From Smittium mucronatum (Eukaryota; Kickxellomycota; Harpellomycetes; Harpellales; Legeriomycetaceae), in NCBI GenBank assembly GCA_001953115.1, contig LSSL01000228.1, forward strand, positions 6,361-24,378: 18,018 nt of DNA. The letters are read 5' to 3'. Positions 7,636 through 18,018 of this stretch are shown here, piece by piece. Within the stretch, counting starts at the first letter, position 1; the number at the start of each line of letters is the position of its first letter. Under the pieces are notes generated by a model. That model ran no database searches. It saw only the letters and a list, made by a program, of their open reading frames with translations, and was not told the DNA's origin. A program made the position numbers and the translations under genes.

Positions 7636-10600
7636 TTAAAATATGCTGGTGACTGGTAACAGTATTGAGTTCCCATTCACTACTTCGGTCGTTGCAATCA
7701 CATATTCGTGTTGATGTATCTTGGAAAGCATTCGAATACACGCTATCTCTCCCCTTGTGATACCTCCCAAAAACAGCACTACCGTTGCTCCAGGCTTGTT
7801 CATCCCAACGCGTGGTTCTAAATATCAAATAATGTACTCGTTTGTAAATACTCTGAAATCATTCCAAATATATATATAGTCATTTACCTTGAAGAAAAGA
7901 TGGTTGTACTGATTTGTTTATAGCCGATGCAGTCTGTGTAATATCCACATTTGACCCTGCAATATTGCTTAATATATCCTCCCATCCTCTCCACCCCATA
8001 GAAACTCCTCCACTTCTTCCTGGTAGCTTTGATTCCTTGTTGCTTTTCCCTGAAATTGGTTCAGAACCTGGTGATATTGCAGTCTCAGCTCTTCCGTAAC
8101 CCACCGAGTTAGGATTAAAAAAGTTATCTCTTGTCAAGCATTGTAACAACCTAATAGTAATAGGTACGTATCCATTATAAACACTAGATACATCATCTAC
8201 AGTTTGACTCTTGGCTTCTTCGTTATTCACTAATTCATTACTCTTAACATTTGATATTCCATTAGTTCCAGCTATATCTGGCGTATACAGGTTTAGTGTT
8301 CTCCTTAAATATCCAAATGTATCCAAATTTGTTGGGGACTTGGGTCGAGTAGATAGCATCTGGTCCGTATCTTTGTTGTCATTGATGTCATCTTCCGTCC
8401 CCAATTCATGAAGAGATCCATCAACAGATCGGCTTATATCAGAACTAGTACTATCCACGTCGATATCCTTTAATTTATTTTGTATTCCCTTGAAAGATTT
8501 CTTTTTAAAAAACATTTGCATCCCAAAACCCATGGAGTTGTTGGGGTTCTTAAATTTCCCAAAAAGCCCTAATCTCTTCAGTCTTTCAAAAACAATCACG
8601 TTTTGATATCCAAAAGAGTCAACAAACAAATTGTACCATCCATCAAATAAGCTCTTTTTCACATACTCTCCCTTAATCAAACTGTATAAACACATCACCC
8701 TCATTATCAAATACATATGCATGGATAGTCTATATTTACTGTTTTTTGATTGCTTCCCAACATCCGAACCGGTGAATTCCCACAGATTTCCAATAGAAAT
8801 CATACGTTCCATTAATTGCATTTGCTCTGATGAAATATCGCTAGATCCCAATAGGCCTTGTAGATTTTTTATTTATAAATATAAATCCATTATTAATTAG
8901 GTATATCTTATAGAAATATCTCCATTATAAAAAGTAAATTTTAAATAAGTACAAATTTTGGACAATCTTACTTTGTTCAAGATCAACAATATTTAAAAAA
9001 TCTTCGTTTTGAGTGTACTTAATAAGCATTGAAATAAGTCCCACATCTATTCGAAAATCAAAAAATTCAATTAGAATGATATTTGAAAAAAAAAAAAAGA
9101 AAGTTAGCAAAATTAAATAAAAATTCAGAATGGTCTTAAAGCCCTCAAAAGAAAAAAAATTACGTGATTGTAGCAACTGATGTTCAGTCTGTAGGTTCCC
9201 CAATCCTTTGACAAAGTCTTTGATTTCGGAAACGGATTTGGCCTGATAACGAGCTAGATACATTTCTTGAAGATGTTTTGTTTTTGCAGAAACTAATTTT
9301 CCCACTTTGGAAAAGTTGGCGTCTCGAAGATCACTAAAAGTTTTGTCAGTTCCATTCAATTTTAATACTCTTTTATTTGTATTTGTTGGTCTGTTGCTAG
9401 AACTGCTATTGTTGGTCAAGTTCAGATTACCATCGCTTAAATTCTGATCTGGGATTTTTATACCCAAAGAGTCGTCGAGAATGTTTTCGATATTCAAATC
9501 AATAATACCTAAAATAGATATTTAAACTAAATAAAAATGATTCATACTCTAATTTTAGTCATCTCAATTCTCGTTTTCAAAAATAAAACAAAAGTTCATT
9601 AAAGTGTATAAATAGTGAAAGACAGAAAAATTCAAACCAAAGGATTAAAAAAAAAATGATTCAAAAGAGATCAATTTTGAAAGAAAAGATTTTTTAAATA
9701 GAGGATGGCTGTACCATTTTCGCAGGAAAAAAATTCATTTATTAGTCCCTCATAAGTTAACTGAGTTAAAAGAGGAGTGATCAGATCAATTCCTCTATCG
9801 AATATCACCAAAGAATCGAATTGACAAGATAAGGCCCACCCATTCCATGAGGTATTTGTATTATCGATAGCGGCGATTTCCGCTCTCATGCGAACTAAAC
9901 TATCCGCTAATTTCTTTTTTAAAAAAATGAAGGATATTATTTACAAATTCCAGAATAAAATGGCAAAATATAGTTAAAAAGAAAAAAAATACATTACCTT
10001 TGCACAATCTCCCTTTCCGACAATTCTTGGAAATATTCCAAATTTTGATTGAAAATCTATCATTCCTTGGGCTGTATAATGAATACTTGAAAGATCTCCA
10101 TCCTAAAATAAAGGAAAGAAATGGGTAAATATAAAATTCTTAAAAACAGATTAAATCCTCGCAATTAGGATAAAGATATTTTCCATTTTTTTTAATAAAG
10201 CATTAAATTTACTAGATAAGATTCTTTGAAAGAGTTTTTCAGGTCCATTGACAGGAAATCCTTCTCAAAAGGCACGAATAAAATGGGGATCTCGTCAATC
10301 AATAAGTCTCCAAGAACTCCTTCATCCTCTAAAACCTTTTCGAACAACAAAGTCCTCCTAGGGACGAGATTTAGAGTGTATGAGAATGTTCTATTCTTCA
10401 CCGAGTTGTTCTTTATATGTGCTAATGTTGGAAAAACGAGAGCACAAGAAATCAATTAATTGGATAGATAAATGCGAGTTTTATGTTTAATACCGAAATG
10501 AGTTATAACTAAATAAAAATTATAGAAAAATAAATAAATCCGTTTTACCAGATATGAGCTCGGCATTTTTTATGCTCGATCTTAAAATGTAGAGTATGTT

Positions 10601-10974
10601 TTGAGTAACTTGTTCTTGAGAATATGTATTTTCCTTCTTTAGAAATTCGACTCTTTGAACTCCATATTCTTGCAATGTGGTTTTTTGAGATAAAAAATTG
10701 AAAATCTCGCTTAAATCTTCGTCAAGAACCAAAATTTTATTTCCTCTAACCTATAAAGCAATAAAAAAGAGGAATGTGTTAAATGCTAGTTGAAAAAAAA
10801 AATGAAAATTGAAGAGAGAATTCAATAGAGTAAAATATAGGCACTATTTCGTTAAATAAGATATGCAAACTTTAAATGTGTTACAGTATTGAGAGATCTT
10901 AATAGCTCAGTCTGCAGCTCATCGATAAGCTCAGAAAAATCTACTTCAGAATTTTTCTTCTGCGTATTTTCCAT
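7636..10974 (-). CDS. VPS33: VPS33-like SM (Sec1/Munc18) protein of HOPS/CORVET
   Basis: Nine exons on the minus strand: 10974–10885, 10750–10549, 10421–10213, 10102–9998, 9913–9715, 9508–9164, 9046–8972, 8856–7888 and 7817–7636. They join in frame to 791 residues; all eight introns (70–206 nt) are GT–AG. VPS33 binds SNARE bundles inside the HOPS and CORVET tethers for fusion at vacuole and endosome (established knowledge). Seen in order: ILVLDEDLS (36–44); LVPRRTLLFEKVL and GVLGDLL; IVGKGDCAK (194–202); the hallmark FDSLVIFDRGIDLITPLLTQ with LTYEGLINEFF (234–264); KTKHLQEMYLARYQAKSVSEIKDF split over neighbouring text; FGYQNVIVFERLKRLGLF; SSVYNGYVPITIRLLQCL; and the last exon with LFLGGITRGEIACIRML and EYVIATTEVVNG. 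This is the VPS33 rather than the Sec1, Sly1 or Vps45 pattern. It is longer than human VPS33A (about 596 aa) because of low-complexity inserts after residue 269 and in exon 8. The start is the first ATG of exon 1. Confidence 0.93.
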
Positions 10975-12398
10975 TTAGATTTATTTCTAGAATTAAGATA
11001 GAATGTGATTCCTAACCAGCTTATTCGAGTTGCTTTGTCTTCATCTTATAGCGGGAAATTGATGTTTAGGAATAATTTAACAGAATCCAGACCACAGGTT
11101 ATCCAAACCACATAATATATAATTGGTAAATCATAATTTAAAACAACCAATAATAAATCAGAGGCGAATAAAGGCCTTGAAACTAATAAACCATTCTATT
11201 TTAAACATTCCTTAGATTTAGCTTAGACATAAAAGAAAAACTCCATCAATACGAATATAACAAAATATAATGTAGAAACGGAATTAAATTATAGTTTGAA
11301 ATTTCTGAATAATATCTACTGAATTCCCAGAAAAAATATTATTACTATTTTTGGAAGCAATCGAGACAATACTCAATCAATATAGATGTATCGATCTAGT
11401 AGTTAATGTAGATAAGTATTGGATTCTGCTTAGATAATTTTGGTTTAGTTTCGAAAAAAGTTGTAAAATAGGTTTAGTATTCTAAGCCATATGAATAGCA
11501 TTTTTTTATGGTAAATTATAGAAAGATCAGATAAGTTTAACTCATGTTCAAATACGGGGAAGCCATATTTTTATAATCACAATCAGATTTAATCACATCT
11601 GCGATTTAACATCTCAAAAAGTCTCTTTTTTTTGAAAAAAAGTCTTAATAATATTTTTTAATGACACCCACATTAATTAACTAGTAGGAGTCCTAAACTG
11701 ATGTTATATATATCCATACAGATTTTTTTGTCTCCATCTAAAGATAAATTATATGTTTTCAAAGGTTATTATTATCATTAGTATGGTATACCCTTTCATT
11801 ACACTCTTTTTAATTTCGTTTGTTTGATATTTTTTTAGTAATTTTTTATACATAACTTCTTTAATAAAACCTAGTCCCGTAAGAAACCAAGAGTATTTTT
11901 ATTAAATGATTAATTAAAGTTTTTAAATTAATTTCCTGAAATTAATGCACTAATTTTTAAGATTTATTTTAGTCAAATATAAAATTGTTGTATTTAATAA
12001 AATATTGCTTCTTAGATTTAATAATCATACAAGTTTTAATCGGTAATTATCGACCCCCATTTTTATATAAATTTATAAATTCAAAAATTACTTATAAATA
12101 TTAATCTATCTTTAACTAATTTCAAAAAAGAAGAGAAATTATCTATATAATATTTGTATATTATTCTAATTTTAAAATATTTTTTTTTGTTTTCTGATAA
12201 CATAATTCTGAAGTAAAATTTAGAAAATAGTTATCAAAAAAAGTTCATTAAGAAAAAGAAAAACCTGGTGTATTTTTGTAACTTTTAAAAAATCAAAATC
12301 AAAAACAATTATTTAAATTTTTTTTTAAATTACATATTGAGATACAAAGAGAGATCATTAGAGATTTTATCGCAACTGTACACATATAACAATAAAAA
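10975..12398. other. AT-rich upstream region of VPS33 without recognisable genes
   Basis: About 1.4 kb of roughly 75–80% AT sequence. It presumably contains the VPS33 promoter at its left end, but no clear TATA box stands out against the AT background. No open frame of note, RNA gene or ordered repeat was seen; stops are dense in all frames. Confidence 0.5.
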
Positions 12399-14183
12399 AT
12401 GTCGATTAAAAATAATCTACCCCTGATTATGGAAGATTCTAAGGGAAGTGAGTATCTTTACTAGAAATAGTTGCAAATTACTTTTTATTTATGATTTTAA
12501 GTTTGCAATACAAAGTATGATATTGGTCGATTTTTTTGATATTTTAAAAAAATATATCTCTAAATTACCGGATTTAGTTAAAGGTTTCCATAATCAGATC
12601 AAGATTAAGTTGATTGATTGGCAAAAACATTTGAAAAAATAGTTTCTTAGAATGTTAAAAAAATCTGAATGTTTGGTTTTCTTTAATGGAAAACTTGGTA
12701 ACAGTCGGAACTCTTTTTTATATCAAAAATAATTTATATTTTAAAAAAAAAATTTCTTCCCGAAATCAATATATTTTCAAATTTCAATAATAATTAATTA
12801 TCTTTTTAAATAATCGTATCTAAATCAATGAATCCATTGGATTTGGATTTGAAGATGTTTCCAAAGCGAAATTTTTTCAAAAAACTTGACCAAATGGTAG
12901 AATCTATATCAAAAGGAGATAGAATTGCCTCATTTAGTCGATTTTTAATAGATCGAAAATAAGAAAGAAGATTTACGGGAGTTTTTCGAACGACTTTAGC
13001 GAAATAATAGTTAAAAAAAAATTATTGAATGTACATATTAGCTTTCTTAAATTTGGCAAAAACATATCTAATATCATATCTTTAATTTTTTCGCTTTATA
13101 AAAGAAATGAGATAAGAACTTTTGGATTTGAATTCTCCAATAAACAATATAAATAAGTCGTAGACTTTTTTAAGTATGGTATTTTTGAATTTGGTGTTGT
13201 AAAAAATCATCAACTTTGGAACCAAAAAAACTCAAAAAAAACGGTTAAGAAGTATTTATTAGATAATTCAAGGATGAGAAATAAAGTGTTACTAATTAAA
13301 ATGGTGGAACTTTGTCGGTTAAAGACCAGATATATTATTTAGAAAGCACCAAAAAAGAAATATATAAAGAAATGGTCCGCTAAAACCATCACTTGGAACT
13401 ACATCTAAGTTCATTCTATAAAATGTATCCAAAAAACTTTAATAATTCCATGAAGAACAAAAATGTGTCCAATATGCTATAAAGGCTAAATTTCTATTAA
13501 AAATCTGAAAGGTACCGATATTATTGATTCCAGTGAGCAATATAAAAGATGCAAATCAGAAATTAATACATGAAATGACCACAAAAAAAAAATCAAAGAA
13601 CTGCAGAAAAGAAAATATATCAACTGTTATAATCATTTTGGAGAAAATTATTGTATACTTATTTCGAAAATTTTGGAAATTTATATGATAGGAGGATGGC
13701 TCAGCTGAAACTAGCACATTCTTTTATATCAAATTTCAAATTTATAACTTGGGATTTTCTACTATATATCTTGGAAATGTCTGTATTTTGAAATACAAAT
13801 ACTATAACTTCATTTCTAAGATCATTAGCCGTGACTCAAAATATGCATCCAATCGCTTTCTGGTTATTCTGAAAACTTGATTTTTTGCTTGTATTGAAAT
13901 AATGCACATATGGATCGACCCAAATCCTCATTTTTGTTCATTCGAGTTTTTGGATTTTATATTCATGGATATAAGAAAAAACAACGCGAAAAACTTTTCT
14001 CTAAACTTTTTCACTGAGTATAACAGTAAAATATTTGTTGACTGACACTTTATTATTTTTTTATTAACAATTTTTTTTCTAATTTTAGGGATTTTTTCGA
14101 GGTGGTCGGATAAAACCATGCTAAAAATAGACAAAAATAAATTAGAAGATATTATTGGAAATATCAATAAATATCAATTGTGA
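12399..14183 (+). pseudogene. Decayed transposase-like gene, fragmented by stops and frameshifts
   Basis: The + strand stays open far longer than about 80% AT allows (roughly one stop per 10 codons expected). Open pieces: 12399–12464 and 12448–12642; 12828–12962; 12963–13153 and 13157–13339 in one frame; 13300–13380 and 13384–13479; 13490–13570; and 13692–14180, 163 codons with only two internal stops (13878, 14043). Motifs left in order: LDNSRMRN; FYKMYPKNFNNSMK; MCPICYK (a CxxC knuckle); a Lys-rich helical stretch; an IGG segment; ETSTFF and NLGFSTIYLGN; IEIMHIWIDPNPHF; NFFTEYNSK followed by a D, a stop and HF. This order resembles, from memory, a large family of transposon-encoded proteins with a DDE-like acidic core (WxDxGPHF ... 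NFFxxxHGKxxxDxHF) that I cannot name. Here the H and G of the HGK motif are N and S. It is certainly not expressed as one protein. The family call is inference; the decayed-ORF call is firmer. Confidence 0.5.
13378..13394 (+). repeat. 17-bp inverted repeat, left arm
   Basis: CGCTAAAACCATCACTT is an exact inverse match to 15309–15325. It lies inside the decayed transposase-like block, so it may be coding debris and not a true transposon end. Confidence 0.8.
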
Positions 14184-14950
14184 ACCATGCCAACAACTTA
14201 AAATATGTTTAGTTTAGCTTTAAAATATATTATGTTGGATTACTGATATCAATTCTGGAAAAAATATTAGTAAAACATAGTGAGCCATATTTTTATTTTA
14301 GTATGTAATCAGAAAAATTGTTAGGATGCTTAATAAGTAGTTTCTACATACATAAATATTAAATAATAGATTTTAGAGATTAGTGAAGAGTTGAAAAACG
14401 AGTTAGAAAGTAATCAATTGAGCAAGAAAGCCAAAAAAAAGTATTATATAATCTTTAATTTGGAAAAAATCTAAATCAAATCAGATCAAAAGAATGGAAT
14501 TAACTCGAAATTAACAACAGGAAATTTGTGAAGATTATCGATAAATTTGAATTGACATCTTGGTAAATTAATTTTTTCTGTTATATAATATATTTTAAAT
14601 CATTTTTTTATATTGAAATTTGATTTGGGATTGTTTTTTATTTGGACTGTAGATTATTGATTGTGCGGATTTCACTTTATCTTGAAAATTTCAACTTTAT
14701 GATTATTAAATTTTGTATTTTTTTTTATTTGTTTTTTATACAGATTTAAGAGCTTTGTGATACTATATAAAGTGTTTTAAATTTGTATGAAATGTAGGTT
14801 TTATATATATATTGGTGGAATTATCATTGATAAAGATATAGGAGTATATAAAAAATTGTTATGGGGCCGTCTAATTCTCCCAAAAATCATATATTTAGTT
14901 CGCAATTTTTTATTTTTTGAAATATCAATTAAATTCGCGTATTTATTTAA
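14184..14950. other. AT-rich stretch, nothing recognised
   Basis: Very AT-rich DNA downstream of the decayed element. One less AT-biased patch near 14866–14885 (GGGGCCGTCTAATTCTCCC) could be an old element end, but no inverse copy was found upstream of the decayed gene. The open frame starting at 14787 depends on the heptamer repeat that follows and is not supported. Confidence 0.4.
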
Positions 14951-14998
14951 ATTTTTTATTTTTTATTTTTTATTTTTTATTTTTTATTTTTTATTTTT
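14951..14998 (+). repeat. Heptamer satellite (ATTTTTT)n
   Basis: About seven consecutive copies of ATTTTTT, six perfect and the last one base short. Being a multiple of 7 and not of 3, it creates a spurious Phe/Tyr/Leu/Ile-rich reading frame across it. Confidence 0.9.
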
Positions 14999-15308
14999 CA
15001 ATACTAAAATTTTTTGAGAAGTAAAAAGATATTGAAGTCAGAAAAAAATTGTCTATAATTATTCCAAATTTTGGTTATCTGTTTTTTCCAAAATTAAGAA
15101 TGCCTTTTCGGTATATCTCGAGCTTTAAGTAATCATTTTTAGCAAAAAATCTCCTCATTATTAACATCTTTTATTTTTTTTCAAAATTTTCATTTTTATT
15201 ATGCAAATCATATGAATAAAGTAAAATACAAATGATTCAAAAAATTTAATACTAAATTTTGCCGATTAACCTGAATTTTTAAATTTTTCATTTTCCCAAT
15301 TTCAAGAA

Positions 15309-15325
15309 AAGTGATGGTTTTAGCG
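15309..15325 (-). repeat. 17-bp inverted repeat, right arm
   Basis: AAGTGATGGTTTTAGCG, exact reverse complement of 13378–13394; the pair spans 1,948 bp. Similarity ends abruptly on both sides of the 17 bases, apart from a loosely shared TATATAAA further out. Confidence 0.8.
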
Positions 15326-15732
15326 TTAATATAAATCAGCGAAAAGAAAATTTTATATAAGCACAATCTGCTTTAGTTTATTTAGAATTTTTTCCCCCGA
15401 AAATGGAAACTATAATTTTTATTTAAAAAGTTTGATCTTAATTAATTAATAATAAATAATCATATCTTCATTTCAAAAAAAGGTTTTTTTTAGCTTAATT
15501 TTTTAGAAAGGAGGTTAATATTAATATAAATAATGCAACTATTATTTTAGATTGTGTACGAAACTAAGAATTAATATTAATTATAATGAAAGGTAATAAT
15601 AACAGCAGTTAAATTTTTAATTAATAAGGTTTTGAAAACTTTCAAATCAATATTTTTTTTAAAAAAAAAACAAAATACAGAAATTCACTTCAATAAATTT
15701 GCATAATATTTAATTGTATCATTGTTTATTGT

Positions 15733-15895
15733 GATTGAGGTTTTAATTGGAAAAGCTTTCTTAAGTTTGAATTATGCCATCGAAAATCCCAGTTAAAGAT
15801 CTAATTTGGCCATCCACCATCGTTATTGAGGCTTGAATTAGACCATCAGTATCTTAGTTGAAGTTTGAATAAAGCTATCGAAAATCTTCGAAGAG
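15733..15895 (+). repeat. Degenerate ~32–33-bp tandem repeat (five units)
   Basis: Units of 32–33 bp begin at about 15733, 15766, 15799, 15832 and 15864. Each has the frame TTGAATTA–(G)CCATC–GAAAATC/TATCTT–AGTTGAAG with many substitutions. The array is less AT-rich than its flanks. Period is not a multiple of 3 throughout, so it is not a coding repeat in its present form. It may be an old minisatellite or an internal repeat of a transposon. Confidence 0.65.
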
Positions 15896-18004
15896 ATAAT
15901 AAAAGATCCAGAAACCTATTTTTATTAATAACTATACTAGCGATAAAATTTTTCTAAAAATATTCCATTAATTTTTTCATAAATAATTCTGTTATTATTA
16001 GTTTTTGAATCCCCTTCTTCATTTTTCGCTTTCCAGTCATTTGCCTCTGATGACAACTTGAAGTTATTAAAAAACATAATCTAAAATCAAATTATATTTG
16101 ATTTACTTTTATTTATCAATCTAATTGTTTTATTTTATTACAGTCAATAATGTAAAAATATTTATAAATAATTTATTTAAAATAACCCATAGCCAACTAT
16201 AATGAAATATTAAAATCTATTTATAAATTGTATAAAATTTTACTGGTTATAAACTCAAAGTTAAAAAGCATCTACACGTTATTTATTAATGGCAAAATAT
16301 CCACATTTAAGATAGTTTCTTACTCGAGTATCTTAGAATAACCTTCTCAAAAAAGAGTCCCATTTTTATTGGGGGGCCCTTTTTTTGAAAATTCAAGTTT
16401 CCTATTAGCATAATATTGCAGTTACGCACGCCTATAACTTAGATATTGGTTTCTGCAGTAATTTTAGAGTTATTTGAGTTTAAATTATCCATGGATTATA
16501 TTGGCTAATGTTAAAATTATATATTTTATGTTATTGGATAAATTTTTTCTAATTTGACCATCAAAAAAAAAAATCCTAAAAAAATTAATTGATTCATATT
16601 TAAGTCAATTTTTCTTTGAATCCATCCAATTAAAATTGATTAATAAATTGAACTATATTTTCTATTAAAACTATTCTTTCACTTTTTAAAAAATTTCTCA
16701 TATATTGAAAAAACAACCAATTTATTTAATATGTTCAAGGTATTTGTTATAGGCATATTTTTTTTGAAATTAATGGTTTTTTTAATAATAATAATAAACG
16801 TAAATAAGATATTGATTGTTTTATGTGATTTCTGTAAAGATTAACTTAGGCCAATTTAGAATTAACATCATATATTTTTAAAATCCGAGGAATTTTCGAT
16901 AAAGATGCCTCAAAATTATTACCTCATGCTATTAACTAATGGAAGAAAAAAAAATTACTTTTTATTATGCTTTAAAATTTATTTTTTAGCCGTATTTGCT
17001 AATTTATTATTTATTTTATTTTAGTTGGTTGGGGAATAGCCAATAAAAAGCTGAAAAATCCTACCAGGTCTGAAAATACCACAGATTTTTATTTTTCACG
17101 ATAATATTAACTTCAAATATAAACTCTAAAAAACTTTAAACTATGTATAGATCAAATCAAGTGATATTTCAGAAAATTAAAGTTTATAATCTTTTAGTGC
17201 TGATTGTGAAAAACATTTGTTTCACTTTTAGCTCAATTCCATCAAAAGGTTGTTTTTATTTAATCATTATCAGATAAATAAAGAAAATGAGCATATTTTA
17301 AATGTTAATTTACACAAATTCAGGTTAGAAAAGTGTTAGATATTTAAATAAAATTGTATATTTTTTATTTTTTATCACTTTCAAAGCCCGAATTACTAAA
17401 AATAACACTCAATCTTCGATCTATGTAAATATTGTGTATATAATTGGGCTTATTTTATGAAAAGTAATATGGAAAATAATAAAATACTGGGATAAATTTA
17501 TAACTTTTTTTTTTACCTAAATAATATCAAAAATTTCATGACTTGCAAAAAAAAAGGTTCTTTCTTCAACAAATTCTGAGACTTTACTGATGACACTTAA
17601 TCATTATTGGATAAATTAAAAAATTATTCCAATTGAATTTGGATATTTAAATAAATAAAATATAATTAGAAATTGATTTCGAAAAGGGATCAAGTGATTC
17701 AAATTTTTACATTATCCTAATTGGATAATTTTTGAATTTTTTTTTAAGCCATCAAGTAGGAATTCTGATATATGTTAAGTTTTTTTTATTTAAAACCGCC
17801 TATTAATAAATATATCAGTTATTTTGATTAAAGCATATTGGAACTTTAATAAGCAATAAATAAATATTATCGCGATCGTTTAAATTTATTCAACCAATAA
17901 ATTTAGAAATACGAGTTTTTATATTTATGAAAATTAATCAGTAATTTTCAGTTTATAACTTAACAACCAAGTAAAAAAAAATCACGAGAGTTATTAAGAA
18001 ATTC
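15896..18004. other. AT-rich contig-end region without recognisable genes
   Basis: About 2.1 kb of AT-rich DNA with dense stops in all frames. Small features only: an AAT trinucleotide run (about 16783–16796) and a slightly more complex patch at about 16370–16500. No telomere-type repeat is present before the terminal G run. Nothing else could be supported. Confidence 0.5.
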
Positions 18005-18018
18005 GGGGGGGGGGGGGG
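18005..18018 (+). other. Terminal G homopolymer, probable assembly artefact
   Basis: Fourteen G at the very end of the window, in DNA that is otherwise strongly AT-rich. No repeated telomeric unit precedes it. This pattern is what read-through of empty two-colour sequencing cycles leaves at contig ends. Confidence 0.75.

Noticed and set aside
7619..7828. 69-codon minus-strand ORF at the VPS33 3' end
   Set aside because: Wrong frame; the overlapping spliced exon gives the conserved SM C-terminus.
10226..10459. 77-codon + strand ORF
   Set aside because: Antisense to VPS33 exon 3, which matches the family well.
12448..12502. Possible GTGAGT intron in the first piece of the decayed gene
   Set aside because: Using the donor after GGAA and the acceptor TTTTAAG breaks the long downstream frame, so an ordinary frameshift in a relic is simpler.
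13928..14167. 79-codon minus-strand ORF
   Set aside because: Antisense to the decayed + strand reading with recognisable motif order; hydrophobic low-complexity product.
14787..15017. 76-codon + strand ORF with a Phe/Tyr/Leu-rich C-terminus
   Set aside because: A third of it is the translation of the ATTTTTT heptamer array.
1..18018. CRISPR arrays, rRNA genes, tRNA genes, prokaryotic operons or viral genes
   Set aside because: No spaced direct repeats, no rRNA or tRNA signatures and no recognisable viral proteins were seen; gene structure is eukaryotic.

Overview
The window looks like a contig end from an AT-rich, intron-bearing, early-diverging fungus. Two genes have many short GT–AG introns (70–206 nt), all proteins read with the standard code, and the recognisable products are eukaryotic housekeeping proteins with fungal/animal-type architecture. 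The extreme AT bias and homopolymer runs between genes would fit, for example, a Harpellales-type (Smittium-like) genome, but that placement is a guess; the sequence proves only a eukaryote, most likely a fungus. The last 14 bases are a pure G run, which is more likely an assembly or sequencing artefact than biology.

Layout. 1–589: upstream DNA with a possible 3' end of a + strand gene, a doubtful small ORF and a TATA-like box. 590–2458 (+): intronless AEC/PIN-type membrane transporter with two very long cytosol-type loops. 2751–4300 (-): five-exon SEH1-like WD40 nucleoporin/SEA-complex protein, convergent with the transporter. 4301–6855: no confident gene; it holds an unrecognised coding-like piece (4562–4800), a GC-raised island (about 4840–5110) and a 28-bp perfect inverted repeat bounding 5153–6467, probably transposon debris. 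6856–7122 (+): small one-pass membrane protein of unknown function with its own TATA box and polyadenylation signal. 7636–10974 (-): nine-exon VPS33-like SM protein, reconstructed here in full (791 aa). 10975–18018: about 7 kb without an intact gene, very AT-rich.

The most interesting part of the AT-rich 7 kb is 12399–14183. It carries long, mostly open stretches on the + strand, interrupted by a few stops and frameshifts. Their remaining motifs (an LDNSR-like segment, a YPKNF segment, a CPIC knuckle, a Lys-rich helix, an IGG segment, WIDPNPHF and an NFF...K...D.HF segment) run in a consistent order and look like a dead copy of a large transposase-like protein family that I cannot name. Further right are a heptamer satellite (14951–14998), a 17-bp inverted repeat pair (13378/15309) and a degenerate minisatellite of about 32 bp (15733–15895).

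Functionally the intact genes are unlinked housekeeping functions: SEH1 (nuclear pore Y-complex and SEA/GATOR2), VPS33 (HOPS/CORVET vesicle fusion at the vacuole) and a carrier-type transporter. The two convergent gene pairs have short 3' intergenic spaces carrying AATAAA-type signals. No prokaryotic, CRISPR, tRNA or rRNA feature was found.
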